A DNA stretch of 43,670 nucleotides from a virus, in IMG/VR virus record IMGVR_UViG_3300021061_000029, positions 1 through 43,670 of that record. One strand, written 5' to 3'. Shown piece by piece: positions 30,064-38,932 of this stretch. Position numbers and translations under genes: made by a program. The notes under the pieces are model-generated. The model was not told the origin of the DNA and made no database searches. It saw nothing but the letters and a program-made list of their open reading frames with translations. Every line of letters begins with the position of its first letter. Position 1 is the stretch's first letter.

Positions 30064-30869
30064 AGGACGTCCTCCAGCTTCACTTTCGGGACAGGCAAAG
30101 CGCCGTCCGAGGCGTCGAGGATCTCAACTTCACGCTCATACCACTGGGGCTTGTCGGGGCCAAACATGTCCCTCATTCTGGCTCGGGAAACGTATAGAAC
30201 GGCATTCGTCTTCAGCCCCTCAAAGCCCTTGGGCTCGTAGCCGTCGAAGTAGCGGTCAATCGAGAAGTCGCAGCCAACGCAGACGATCCGCTTCGCGCCC
30301 ATGCGGACGAGGAGGTGAAGGGCGGTAGAGAACGTGGATTCATTCCAGTAAATCGGACGGTCTTCCTTGACCTTCCAGCGAAGAGGTTCGCCGGCCGTCT
30401 CAAGGAGATAGGCTGGCTCGTTCTCAAGAGCCTTTGTCACGTTAAGGCCAGCGTTGATGAGCTTCTTCGCGGCGATGGCGTTGGGATGCTGAGAGCAGAG
30501 ATTCCAAGCTACCGCGTCGATAAACGCCCAGTAGTCTGCTTTAACCCGCTCAATAGCCCTGTTGATAGCGATGGTCACTCCAGGCAGCTTTTCGGGGCAG
30601 GAGTTGAGACTAGGGCCGCTGCCCACCAGGAAGGCCGTCTTACCCTCCAGGGTCCCGTAGAGAGAGCGCATGTCGAGGAATGGAGCGTCGGGTCGACGGC
30701 GCTTGACCGCCTTCCACGTCGCTGGATACATCTTGTTGGACCAGACGGTGATCCCCTGGGCTTCCAGATCCTTCATCTGGGCCTTGCTCATCACCCCATC
30801 AGCGATGAGGGCCGTCCCGACGTCCTTCGGTAGGCGCATAAAGGGATGGGCTGAGTTCCCCCAGCCCAC
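30060..30869 (-). CDS. DUF115/Maf-like putative sugar transferase A, 269 aa
   Basis: ATG 30869. After about 70 residues comes F-L-V-G-S-G-P-S-L-N-S, then I-A-I-N-R-A-I, A-D-Y-W-A-F-I-D and, after a variable part, S-T-A-L-H-L-L-V-R-M-G-A-K-R-I-V-C-V-G-C-D-F-S. This matches the DUF115 (MptE-like/Maf) pattern and the G-N-G-P-S-L and G-x-D-F landmarks of GT42 sialyltransferases. Flagellin-modifying Maf proteins transfer pseudaminic or legionaminic acid to Ser/Thr. It lies directly downstream of the coat and surface-protein genes, so their products are natural candidate acceptors. Such proteins also occur in phages without known sugar pathways. Confidence 0.65.
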   Translation of the reverse strand: MGWGNSAHPFMRLPKDVGTALIADGVMSKAQMKDLEAQGITVWSNKMYPATWKAVKRRRPDAPFLDMRSLYGTLEGKTAFLVGSGPSLNSCPEKLPGVTIAINRAIERVKADYWAFIDAVAWNLCSQHPNAIAAKKLINAGLNVTKALENEPAYLLETAGEPLRWKVKEDRPIYWNESTFSTALHLLVRMGAKRIVCVGCDFSIDRYFDGYEPKGFEGLKTNAVLYVSRARMRDMFGPDKPQWYEREVEILDASDGALPVPKVKLEDVL

Positions 30870-30881
30870 CCGGATTCGCGC

Positions 30882-31448
30882 CTACTCGAACTGGATGTAC
30901 GCCTTGCCGCTCGTCGCGGTAGACGTAGCAACCGTCGCGGCCCAGCCGACCTGACGCTCCAAGAAGCGCTCCAGGGCCGTCTGAGTGACCTGAGTGTTCG
31001 CGGCTCCCAGGTCGATGTTGATGGACATGCCGTCCTGCGAAGCGTTGCCGGCGGCGTAGAGGTACTCACCCTTACGCCAATTGAGGCGCGTCCCGTTCGC
31101 CTTCTTCAGGGTCGCCTCGTAGCCAAGCACCTTCACCCAGCCGTACTTCGTGTCACCGAGTACGGACTGGTAGACGCCGCACGCGAACGCCGAGTCCACG
31201 TCGGACACGTCCATGCCGACTTCCCAGATGTTGCCAAGGGTCTGACCGCGATAGGCGATGCCGCCCGCCGCCGCCGTGACCGTCGACTCGTTCTGGTAGA
31301 CGTAGCGGTACTTCTCGCACCCGCGCCCGGACGTGGAGGACTCTTCCTCGCGCACCGTCCCAAGTGCGTAGCGCTGAATGCTGTCTCCGGTCGTGGTGAC
31401 GTCCTCACCAAACGACTGGACAGCGTGACCCATTCTGCCGATAGCCAT
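30882..31448 (-). CDS. Minor head / decoration-type protein, 188 aa
   Basis: ATG 31448. Rich in G, A, T and S with aromatic strand residues, three cysteines, no signal. It follows the coat gene by 28 bp, a common place for decoration or head-fibre proteins. It could be the acceptor for glycosylation by the next two genes. Inferred. Confidence 0.5.
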   Translation of the reverse strand: MAIGRMGHAVQSFGEDVTTTGDSIQRYALGTVREEESSTSGRGCEKYRYVYQNESTVTAAAGGIAYRGQTLGNIWEVGMDVSDVDSAFACGVYQSVLGDTKYGWVKVLGYEATLKKANGTRLNWRKGEYLYAAGNASQDGMSINIDLGAANTQVTQTALERFLERQVGWAATVATSTATSGKAYIQFE

Positions 31449-31476
31449 TTCTTCAGTCTCCTTTCTTCGCCCACCG

Positions 31477-32427
31477 TTAGGAGGGCTTGATCTTCGACAG
31501 CACCGACATCATCCGGCGGTTCGTGCAGAGCAAGTTGCCCGTGAACGTGAGCCGCTGGACATGGATGTCCTGGTTGATCGGCGTCGGCAGCTTCGTCACC
31601 GTCATGTTGTCGTCCTCGTGGACGTACAGGAACAGGTGCTTGCTGTTGAGCAGGAACATCCAGTTATCGTTCGCGCTCGACCCGGTCCCGGGAGAGTGCG
31701 AGTCGAAGAAGATCGGCACGCCGTTGAAGAGCAGGTACTTGAAGCCACCGGAGCCCGTCGCCCCCTCGCCGTAGCGCTGGTTCGAGGTGAGGAGCGCCCA
31801 GTACTTCTTGTACATGGCCTTGTTCGTCACCAGGATGTCAGGCATATCCGAGCCAATCGTGGCGTCGAGGTAAGCCTGCTCCAGGCGCGAAAGCGACAGG
31901 TTGGTCGACGTCGCGTCCACGTCCGCCGCCCAGTTCGAGAAGTCCGTCGGGCTGATGTTGTGGTGCGTGGTGGACGTCGAGCCAAGGTTCCGGAGACCCG
32001 TGAGACCCGTCGCGCTGTCGCCGTTCGTCGAGAAGAGATCGGTCGACAGCATGTCGGCCATCTTGAGGTGCGCGTTCCGGGTCTTCGACTCGATCAGGGA
32101 CACCTTGGCCGAATCGCCGCTGTTGAGCAGCATTTCGTGCCGGCTCAGGATGACGTGGACGTAGTACAGCTTCCACGCCGCCTTGAGAGCCGTGTCCGTG
32201 TCGGTCGGGTTGACGTTCAGGTTGTCATAGCGGGTGTACGAGCCACCCGCGCTGATCTTCTGATACATCAAGTCGACCTGGATGTCAGCGCCACCCCGAC
32301 GCATGACCTGATCCGTCTCCTTGAGGTGGTAGAACAGAGGAGCATCCCCGTAGATGTTGTCCTCCGCGAACTCCTCAAGCAGATTGGTCGTCGTGGAGAC
32401 GACCTGATCGCTAAAAGGGAGAGCCAT
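31477..32427 (-). CDS. Major capsid protein, 316 aa
   Basis: ATG 32427 with AGGAAAGG upstream. The gene sits directly after the scaffold, and the product has the size and composition of an HK97-fold coat: a long helix region (L-E-E-F-A-E-D-N-I-Y-G, L-S-R-H-E-M-L-L-N), a D-L-F-S-T-N-G-D segment and a C-terminal R-L-T-F-T-G-N-L strand. Its T/S-rich surface loops could be glycosylated. Confidence 0.75.
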   Translation of the reverse strand: MALPFSDQVVSTTTNLLEEFAEDNIYGDAPLFYHLKETDQVMRRGGADIQVDLMYQKISAGGSYTRYDNLNVNPTDTDTALKAAWKLYYVHVILSRHEMLLNSGDSAKVSLIESKTRNAHLKMADMLSTDLFSTNGDSATGLTGLRNLGSTSTTHHNISPTDFSNWAADVDATSTNLSLSRLEQAYLDATIGSDMPDILVTNKAMYKKYWALLTSNQRYGEGATGSGGFKYLLFNGVPIFFDSHSPGTGSSANDNWMFLLNSKHLFLYVHEDDNMTVTKLPTPINQDIHVQRLTFTGNLLCTNRRMMSVLSKIKPS

Positions 32428-32430
32428 CGT

Positions 32431-33243
32431 TTAACCTTTCCTGGCGTTCTTCTGCCAGAAGCTCATCGCCGTTTCAGTTCGGTCAGCCGGGCGCATCTTG
32501 GAAGTCGGACCTTTCTTAGGGGGAGCGGCCTGGGCTGTCGGAGAAACCGTCCCGAGAGAACGTGCCTTTCTCCCGTTCTGGATCTCCTTCTCCTTGATCT
32601 GCTGGCCCTGCTGAAGGGCCTGCGCCTGGAGAGCCGCGGCCTTCTTCTCCTTGAAGAGGTGGGCGTACGCCGTATCAAGGATCTCTTCGTAGGACCATCC
32701 GGCGTTTTTCAGCTTTTCGGTCCTGTCCGTGACCCACTGAGTGATGTACTCCTCGTCCTCATCCGAGAGGTCCGGGTGCTGGTTGCGGAACGTCTCTACC
32801 GCCCGTTCCTGCTTGATCTCTTCCATCTGGGCGGAAAGGCTCTCAACTTGATCGAGTCGAGGGTCATTCTGAACCGCGCCCTGAACGGCCTGTTGCGGCG
32901 TCTGCCCGGCGGCATAACGTCTCCGCACCTCCATCCAGAGCTGAGGGTCATTCCTGACAAACTCAAGCAGTTCTTCACCAGCGGTCCTCTTCGTCTGAAA
33001 CTCAGAGAGTTGCTGACGGGACCGCGTGAATTCGCCGTGCAGACGCTTGAGGTCTTCGACCCCCCGCGTCTTCCAGCTCTGCTCGTCGTACTCGGTATCT
33101 CCGATCTTCACCTTCCAAGGCTGCGAGACCGGAGCGCCTTCCGCCACGTTGCCCTGCGTAGCGGGAACCTCTGGCGCGGGAGCCTGTCCCCCCTGTGGGA
33201 CCTCACCCGCCGTCTCGTTCCCCTCCCCGCTGGCATCCAACAT
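32431..33243 (-). CDS. Capsid scaffold protein, 270 aa
   Basis: ATG 33243 with AAAGAGGGG upstream. Strongly acidic and Gln-rich, highly charged and helical, with a basic C-terminal end (K-K-G-P-T-S-K-M-R-P, then R-K-G) that in scaffolds contacts the coat. It is encoded just before the coat gene, as usual. It should be lost during maturation. Confidence 0.72.
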   Translation of the reverse strand: MLDASGEGNETAGEVPQGGQAPAPEVPATQGNVAEGAPVSQPWKVKIGDTEYDEQSWKTRGVEDLKRLHGEFTRSRQQLSEFQTKRTAGEELLEFVRNDPQLWMEVRRRYAAGQTPQQAVQGAVQNDPRLDQVESLSAQMEEIKQERAVETFRNQHPDLSDEDEEYITQWVTDRTEKLKNAGWSYEEILDTAYAHLFKEKKAAALQAQALQQGQQIKEKEIQNGRKARSLGTVSPTAQAAPPKKGPTSKMRPADRTETAMSFWQKNARKG

Positions 33244-33285
33244 CCGCTTCCCCTCTTTCCAAGGCCCGTTGCCTGGCTGACCTTT

Positions 33286-33311
33286 GGGAGGCTCTTCAAA
33301 GGGGGCCTCCC
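33286..33311. other. Hairpin in the leader of the scaffold-coat genes
   Basis: GGGAGGC (33286-33292) pairs with GCCTCCC (33305-33311) around 12 nt. No U-run on either strand. It lies between the 66-aa gene and the scaffold start and may adjust RNA stability. Confidence 0.4.
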
Positions 33312-33328
33312 ACGCCCTCTTCTATGCG

Positions 33329-33529
33329 CTAGTGAAGTTGCTTGATCGCGTGGAGGATTCGGCTTCCGTTCGGACTATGGCGCTTGTTGTCATTCGCCAT
33401 AGGCTTGCCGCCGAGCCGCCCTCCTCGATCCCTGAGTTCAGCGATCCCGCCTGGGTTGGTCTTCTTGAGCGTGGAGAGAAGACCCTTCACGTCGAGGTCG
33501 CCTTCGCCCGCGCGATACTTCTTGCTCAT
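33329..33529 (-). CDS. Hypothetical protein, 66 aa
   Basis: ATG 33529 overlaps the previous stop (ATGA). A small basic, Gly/Arg/Lys-rich protein without cysteines. Probably a minor virion or DNA-associated protein; not recognised. Confidence 0.55.
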   Translation of the reverse strand: MSKKYRAGEGDLDVKGLLSTLKKTNPGGIAELRDRGGRLGGKPMANDNKRHSPNGSRILHAIKQLH

Positions 33530-33993
33530 GCCGCACCTTCCTCGTAGACCGAGAAGCTGACGTCGCCTTCGCCACCCTGCCTGGATCTCTGAGCGATGCG
33601 CCTCCGGGCGTCAGCGAAGTAGTTCGGACTCTCTCCTTCCATGGCCTTCGCCTGCTGTTTCGCGGCCTGGTTGGAGTTGTAGATTGACCGTGCCGTTCCA
33701 GCCGCTCCGCCAGCGAGAGAGGCCCCCAGCGCCGCGCCGCCGGCCGTCCCAAGCCCCGGGAGGAGCAAGGTTCCAAGAATCGCGCCGAGCGCGGTCGCGC
33801 TCCCAACGATGATCGGGTCCTTGTAGCGGCGGTAGCCCTCGTAATACTGGTCCTTCGCCCGCTGGCCCCACTCGCTCGTAGAGTCGAGGCCCTTCTTGAC
33901 ATGCTGGACGGAGGACTGAACCCCCTGCTTCACCTTGTCTAGAGCCCCGCTGAAGAAGTTCTTAGCCCTTTTCCTGTATCGCTTGAGTCCCAT
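33526..33993 (-). CDS. Gly-zipper virion protein, 155 aa
   Basis: ATG 33993. A basic N-terminus (K-R-Y-R-K-R-A-K) leads to a hydrophobic glycine-rich stretch at about residues 64-103 (T-A-L-G-A-I-L-G-T-L-L-L-P-G-L-G) that could form a membrane-inserting zipper, then a charged tail. Plausible ejection or membrane-active virion component. Confidence 0.55.
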   Translation of the reverse strand: MGLKRYRKRAKNFFSGALDKVKQGVQSSVQHVKKGLDSTSEWGQRAKDQYYEGYRRYKDPIIVGSATALGAILGTLLLPGLGTAGGAALGASLAGGAAGTARSIYNSNQAAKQQAKAMEGESPNYFADARRRIAQRSRQGGEGDVSFSVYEEGAA

Positions 33994-34020
33994 GGCTGTT
34001 TCCCCCTCCGGCCAGAGCCG

Positions 34021-34194
34021 TTAGTCCCTCGCGGCAGGACCGCCCGGGAAGCTCTTCCCGTGCGGCTTGCCACGGGAGCCCGAAAGCGTGGGCGAGGCGA
34101 TGCCCTTGGGCAGCCCCTTGCACGCGCCCTGCTTGGGAGGAATGCCCTTGCCGCCGCTGCACGACGGGACCCGGAACTTCTTGCTGTCCTTCAT
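34021..34194 (-). CDS. Basic Gly/Lys/Pro-rich protein, 57 aa
   Basis: ATG 34194 follows TAGGAGAAGG and ends at TAA 34021. Very basic and low in hydrophobics (K-D-S-K-K-F-R-V-P-S-C, then G-K-P-H-G-K). It sits between the portal and the gly-zipper protein. It may be a small DNA- or head-bound protein. Function unknown. Confidence 0.55.
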   Translation of the reverse strand: MKDSKKFRVPSCSGGKGIPPKQGACKGLPKGIASPTLSGSRGKPHGKSFPGGPAARD

Positions 34195-34203
34195 GACCTT
34201 CTC

Positions 34204-36114
34204 CTATGCCGCTTCTTGTTCGGGCGGCGGCTCACCCACAAGCTCTTCGGCACTGCCGGGTACCTGAACACCTTCAGGAGCGACTCCCTGCTGCGCCATC
34301 ATCATCGCCATCTGTTGCTGCTGCATCCGAGCCATGACCTGCTCCCACTTCGGCCACGCGGCCGACTTGAGAAGCTCTTGCTGGTCGATAGCCCCACGGT
34401 CAAAGAGGGTGATCGCCTGCTGGAACCTCGCCGTCTTAGAGACCGGGAGGGTCGAACCCGCTCCGATGCGGATGTCAAACTCCGCGTCGGGCGGAATATG
34501 GTTGCTTGTCTCGTCAAAGATAGGCTGCTGCGCGGGCTCCCCAGTCTCGGGGTCAATAACGGGCTGCCCGTCCTCACCAGGGGGAACAGGCTGCATGCCC
34601 ACTGGCTGATTGATTGAGAAGAACTGGGCCGGCTGCTGAAGCGTCTGGGCTTCCTGGTCGCCCCCGACGATGCGGAAGATCCGCATTCCCGTGTAGTGCT
34701 TCTGGATGAATTTCAGGAAGATGTGTCCAGCTCGTCTAAGAGACGACTCCATGAGCCGGACCTTGAGTCGGAGACGGGTGTTGGCGGATTCGGCCAGGAT
34801 TTCGAGGGCGACACCGGCCTCCACGCCTGTCGGGTTTTTTCCCTGGACGATATCCACGTTCCCGAGGATCGTGTCAAAGTCAGCCTTGTCTCTATCGTTG
34901 ACGCTGAAGAGGCCCCCGAGGTCCATCTGGGGCGAAAGAATGCCCACAGCCGCCGGGCCACCCTCCGCAGGAATGACAAGATTAGGCTTGGCCTTGATCG
35001 TCTCATGGTCGACCCCCGCCGAAGGATCAACCACCATCATCGGCATCGCGCAGTGACGAAGGATGTCGAGGATCATGCCGCGACGACGGTTGATCTCGTA
35101 CTGAAGACTCTCGACGTGCTGCACTTCTCCGGTCGCCCAGATGGTCCAGGGGACCGGGTAGTCAACGAAATGGACGAAGGGGGGAGTGTCGAATTCCGAC
35201 TCCTCGTCCTCAAGAAGAACTTTGTTGGCGATGACGGTCTTTCGCCACACGCCCGTCATGGGATCGCGCTTCCAAGACTCCATGACGGTCGCGGACTGCG
35301 GCGGAGCGTTTTCCGTGTTCGATTGGGAACCCGATGGGTAGGAGTACGTCTGCCCCGTAGTAGCGCGGACCTCAACGGGCTCACCGCGCCCCTTCACCTT
35401 CTGGGGCATATGGGGACGGTTGACAAGGATCGTCCCGTCTTCGACCCCAGCCTTGACCATGTCGGCCTTTTCTGGGTAGGTCGCCTTGATCCACGAGAGC
35501 GGCATCTGCTCGACGTGGTACATCTCCGTCGCGTCGTCGATGCTGGTGGCTTCAGGGTTGAAGAACATGTTCGTCGGGTCGATGTTCTTCACCACGATGT
35601 CCCCCAGGCCCTGCCTGGCCGAGGGATCCCACATGACCTTCCAGAAGCCGTTTCCGAAGATGAGCGCGTTGAGCATCGTCTTCGGGAGGAGTACGTCGCA
35701 GTTGCAGTACTCCCAGAGCCACTCGATGACTTTCCCGATGACTTGGGCGATAGAGTCGTCCTCTGGCTCACGCGGGATGACGGCGATCTGCGGCCTGTTG
35801 TCGGTGATGATGGGAAGAATCGAGTTGATGGCCGAGAAGACCATGTTGATGGTCGGGGTCGACTGCCACTCCTCGTAAGTGGCGCTATCCCAGTGCTGGT
35901 CGCCGTAGAGCATGGCGTAGCGGCGCTGATCCGCCGGGCGGCACATGATCCACTTGTGATTGCGACACTCCTGGTAGCGCTTCCACCTGGAGCGGACGAT
36001 CTCCTGCACGTCCTTGGGCTGGTCCGCGAACGTCTCCGAAGCGGCGTTGTGGACGTCGTTGTTCGGATCGCCCTTGCTGGCGTACATCGCGGGACTATCG
36101 ACTCTGTCAGCCAT
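34204..36114 (-). CDS. Portal protein, P22 gp1-like, 636 aa
   Basis: ATG 36114 overlaps the upstream zinc protein. The N-terminal part has R-R-Y-A-M-L-Y-G-D-Q-H-W and I-N-M-V-F-S-A-I-N-S-I-L-P-I-I-T-D-N-R-P-Q-I, typical of the P22-type portal family; the middle and C-terminal half are helical, ending in M/Q-rich helices (M-A-R-M-Q-Q-Q-Q-M). Twelve copies form the DNA entry ring. Length is within the family range. Confidence 0.88.
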   Translation of the reverse strand: MADRVDSPAMYASKGDPNNDVHNAASETFADQPKDVQEIVRSRWKRYQECRNHKWIMCRPADQRRYAMLYGDQHWDSATYEEWQSTPTINMVFSAINSILPIITDNRPQIAVIPREPEDDSIAQVIGKVIEWLWEYCNCDVLLPKTMLNALIFGNGFWKVMWDPSARQGLGDIVVKNIDPTNMFFNPEATSIDDATEMYHVEQMPLSWIKATYPEKADMVKAGVEDGTILVNRPHMPQKVKGRGEPVEVRATTGQTYSYPSGSQSNTENAPPQSATVMESWKRDPMTGVWRKTVIANKVLLEDEESEFDTPPFVHFVDYPVPWTIWATGEVQHVESLQYEINRRRGMILDILRHCAMPMMVVDPSAGVDHETIKAKPNLVIPAEGGPAAVGILSPQMDLGGLFSVNDRDKADFDTILGNVDIVQGKNPTGVEAGVALEILAESANTRLRLKVRLMESSLRRAGHIFLKFIQKHYTGMRIFRIVGGDQEAQTLQQPAQFFSINQPVGMQPVPPGEDGQPVIDPETGEPAQQPIFDETSNHIPPDAEFDIRIGAGSTLPVSKTARFQQAITLFDRGAIDQQELLKSAAWPKWEQVMARMQQQQMAMMMAQQGVAPEGVQVPGSAEELVGEPPPEQEAA

Positions 36115-36464
36115 TACTCACCGTGGTTATTCCGGTCGTCTCCAAGGCGCTCAAGCGGGAAGGGGTCCCGCCTGCACGGGCCGGGGGGCGGCAGGTGCGG
36201 ATAGCGACGGGAGAAGTCCGCGAAAGCGGCGTCCACGTCCCTTGTCGTTTCTAGGCGCTGCCCTTTCCTGAAGAGCGGCTTGAATTGACCCTTCGTCTTG
36301 TCGGACATGGCGCGGTCGCGCACAAAGGCGTCGAGGTTGAAGCTCATCCCGAGCTTCGCCCAGCCCTTCTTGCAGACGCCGCACTTAATCCGCTTGGGGA
36401 TCTTCGACATCGGAGCGACCCGCTCCGTCTGATGCTCGCCATGGAAGAAGGAATAGATCGGCAT
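36114..36464 (-). CDS. FmdB-like zinc-ribbon protein, 116 aa
   Basis: ATG 36464 with GAGGTGGGA upstream; a GTG four codons earlier is less likely. It begins M-P-I-Y-S-F-F-H-G-E-H-Q-T-E-R, and contains C-G-V-C-K-K-G near residue 28, like the FmdB/Zn-ribbon proteins often found between terminase and portal. Role in packaging unclear. Confidence 0.65.
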   Translation of the reverse strand: MPIYSFFHGEHQTERVAPMSKIPKRIKCGVCKKGWAKLGMSFNLDAFVRDRAMSDKTKGQFKPLFRKGQRLETTRDVDAAFADFSRRYPHLPPPGPCRRDPFPLERLGDDRNNHGE

Positions 36465-36466
36465 GG

Positions 36467-38329
36467 CTATTCCCACCTCGGCCTAAAGGACCAAGCGTCA
36501 CGGGTAGCCTTGGGTTTGGCGAGCGCCGCCGCGTGAGACTCCATCTGAGCCGTGAGCTGCTTTTCGAGGGCTGTGGGCTCAGGGAGTGTGCCGCCAAGCA
36601 CGACGGGTCCATCCGTCTTGAGCGCCGCCTTGTTCTGACTCTTGACCTTGTAGCGCCCCTGGACGACTTCTGAGACCAAGGCGTACTCAACCGAGTCCGT
36701 CCCGTGGTCGTAACCAGGCGCGGGCTCGTCGCCGGCATTCCGGTCGACTTCCTTGCCCTTCTGGTCCATGACGCGGACGCGGTCGTCATCTCCAACCACC
36801 GTGTAGCGCTTCCACTTGCGGCTCTCGAAGTCCCCGAGAATCCCAGGGCAGGCGCGGGAGATCCGAAGAAGCGGCTTCCCCTCCTCGTCCCGCGCCAGGA
36901 GAAGCTCGTTGAGCGTGTCGATGCGGAAGCGAATCCAGCTAACGCCCGTCGAGAAGCGCTTGCGGGCCTTAAAGAGGTTGCGAAGCCCACACTGCTGAAG
37001 CTCGATGCTCTGCTGCTTGCCGGATGGGTCGTACCACCAGCGTTTAACGCGGTGAAAGAGCTTGCAGCGAGCCTTCATGTCCTCGACGTGCTTCTTCATC
37101 GAGCGAGGCTCGCCCTGCCAGTAGTACTCGTCCACGATATGCCAGGTATCTCCAACGCGGGCGAGGAAGCTGACCACGAAGGGATCGTTCACTCCGAAGT
37201 CAATACCAGCGATGATTTCCGCGTCGGCGGGCACGTTCGCCGCCGTGTAGTCGCTACGATGCGTATCGCGGTCGAATGAGCGGTAGACCAGGCCCTCAAA
37301 GCCGCAGACTTCGCCGTACAGCTCGCGCCGAGCGATGACAGGGTCCTTGAGCATGTACTTTTGCTCAAGGGTCTTGATGAGGTCTTCCTTCAGGTGCGTG
37401 TTGTCGAACGTGGCGCATTGGATGACCGCGATTGAAGTATCTGGCTTCACCCCAATGGTGTCGCAGTAGAGGTCGGTCGGCTCGTGATCGTTCAGGATGA
37501 GCTTGTTGTCGACGCGCCGATACTTGTGGTCGTGGTAGAAGTTACGGCAGCGACCGCATCGTGCGGCGCGGGAGATGATCTCGGTGTAAGTCCAGTGAGA
37601 CTTAGTGCTGGGCGAGGTCGTGATGATGATGACCCCGTCATTTTCCATGACGCGGCCGAGGACGATGTCGTAGACCTCGGGCTTCATGTTCATGGCTTCG
37701 TCAAGCCACGCCCAGGCGGGAGCCGCGCCGCGCAGACGGTCAGGGTGTTCGCCGGAGTGGAACTCCACGATGTACGCCTTCGCGGGCATTCCCTTGAAGG
37801 GCATCATCTGGCAGTTCGGGGGGCCGTCGTCGGAAGCCCTCTTGTAGCGGAGAAGCGCACCGCCGGCCGCGTTGATGAAGAGACGGCGAGGGACGCGGCC
37901 CATGTTGACCGTGGGAGTGACGATGTAGCCGAGGTTCGGCAGCTTCTTCGACTCGTAGATGAGCTTCAAGCACTCAAAAGCGCCCGCGAAGCTCTTTCCG
38001 CTACGGATACCCGCCAAGAAGAGGACGATCTTCGCCCCATTCCTGATGGCCTCACCGAAGACCTGCTGCTTGGGGTGCGGATCGTAGGAGATCCGGAGGG
38101 ATGGATTCTTCGGGGCGCAGTTCTTGTAGCGCCTCGGCTGGTCGATTTCCTCGTCCGGAACAGGGACTCCGACGAGCTTTTCGCTCGCGGAGAGCGGCTT
38201 CGTGCGAGGACGCCCTACGGGACGCTTGAACGAGACTTCAAGCCCGGTCTTTTTCTTGTAGGTGCGGCGAGGCTTGGGTTCCGGGGTAGCCGGTGGAGAG
38301 GAGAGAGTCTCCCCACCGGCCTTGGCCAC
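36467..38329 (-). CDS. terL: Terminase large subunit, 620 aa
   Basis: GTG 38329 with GGAGA upstream; the frame stays open further upstream but offers no start codon. Walker A G-I-R-S-G-K-S (107-113), Walker B with D-E (210-211) in A-W-L-D-E-A, coupling motif T-T-S-P-S-T (near 237) and the nuclease start I-A-G-I-D-F-G (D377). It packages DNA into the prohead and cuts it. A C-G-R-C inside the linker (near 258) hints at a zinc site. The N-terminal 65 residues are an extra basic/Pro-rich tail. Confidence 0.93.
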   Translation of the reverse strand: MAKAGGETLSSPPATPEPKPRRTYKKKTGLEVSFKRPVGRPRTKPLSASEKLVGVPVPDEEIDQPRRYKNCAPKNPSLRISYDPHPKQQVFGEAIRNGAKIVLFLAGIRSGKSFAGAFECLKLIYESKKLPNLGYIVTPTVNMGRVPRRLFINAAGGALLRYKRASDDGPPNCQMMPFKGMPAKAYIVEFHSGEHPDRLRGAAPAWAWLDEAMNMKPEVYDIVLGRVMENDGVIIITTSPSTKSHWTYTEIISRAARCGRCRNFYHDHKYRRVDNKLILNDHEPTDLYCDTIGVKPDTSIAVIQCATFDNTHLKEDLIKTLEQKYMLKDPVIARRELYGEVCGFEGLVYRSFDRDTHRSDYTAANVPADAEIIAGIDFGVNDPFVVSFLARVGDTWHIVDEYYWQGEPRSMKKHVEDMKARCKLFHRVKRWWYDPSGKQQSIELQQCGLRNLFKARKRFSTGVSWIRFRIDTLNELLLARDEEGKPLLRISRACPGILGDFESRKWKRYTVVGDDDRVRVMDQKGKEVDRNAGDEPAPGYDHGTDSVEYALVSEVVQGRYKVKSQNKAALKTDGPVVLGGTLPEPTALEKQLTAQMESHAAALAKPKATRDAWSFRPRWE

Positions 38330-38426
38330 AGTCTCCGGATTGCTAGGGGACGCTGGTTTCCCCGCAACCGGGCTGGTTTCCGGCTTCGCTTCTTCCCCCC
38401 GCTTCTCTACGCCGTCTGGGATCTAG

Positions 38427-38672
38427 CTACCGCTCACCTCCAGCGTCTCTCTTCTCTCTCTCTGCTTTCGTCGTATGAGATTCGATGATGACTTCCTTGA
38501 AGTCCTTCTCCTTGGGAGCGTTGCCGTGCTTGATTATACCCTTCATGCGGGCGAGTAATTCAAGGGCCTTGAGCCTATCGGCGTCCTTCTCCGCGCCCGT
38601 AGCGATGGAGATGACGTAATCCTCGATCTCCTCGACGGACATCGTGCGGAGCTTGTCCGTATCGAGCTTCAC
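38427..38672 (-). CDS. Putative small terminase-like protein, 81 aa
   Basis: ATG 38672. A short helical protein (M-S-V-E-E-I-E-D-Y-V, then L-K-A-L-E-L-L-A-R-M-K-G-I) with a basic tail, encoded directly before the large subunit. Position and the L-E-L-L-A-R-M-K-G motif, common in small-terminase-type proteins, support this weakly. Confidence 0.45.
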   Translation of the reverse strand: MKLDTDKLRTMSVEEIEDYVISIATGAEKDADRLKALELLARMKGIIKHGNAPKEKDFKEVIIESHTTKAEREKRDAGGER

Positions 38673-38932
38673 TTCTTCCCCTCAGCCGCGAGATACTGAT
38701 CCCGCGTGAGAGAGAGACCACCAAGATAAGCCGCCGCCAACGCCTTCTCTTCCTCGGCGAGCTTTGCCGCCGCCGAGATCGCCGCGTTTCGCTTCTTCTC
38801 GTTGTCCTTCGCCTGGTACACCGGGAGCCAGCGATTAACGCCGATGCGCCCGAAGTGATAAGCGAAGAACCCCAGCGGGGCTCCGAGGATGAAGCCCACG
38901 ATGAGCGCTACGCCCACTAGGATCAAGGTCAC
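38669..38932 (-). CDS. N-terminally anchored membrane protein, 87 aa
   Basis: GTG 38932 overlaps the previous stop. Residues 2-25 are a clear transmembrane helix (L-I-L-V-G-V-A-L-I-V-G-F-I-L-G). The rest is charged and helical with a basic end. Packed between the zinc protein and the small-terminase candidate. Function unknown. Confidence 0.6.
   Translation of the reverse strand: MTLILVGVALIVGFILGAPLGFFAYHFGRIGVNRWLPVYQAKDNEKKRNAAISAAAKLAEEEKALAAAYLGGLSLTRDQYLAAEGKK

Noticed and set aside
31561-33345. 594-codon rightward open frame opposite the coat and scaffold genes
   Set aside because: It is antisense to well-supported coat/scaffold genes, Arg/Val/His-rich and without protein-like motifs, as expected for a shadow frame in G+C-rich DNA. 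The same holds for 34696-36204 and 37484-38488.
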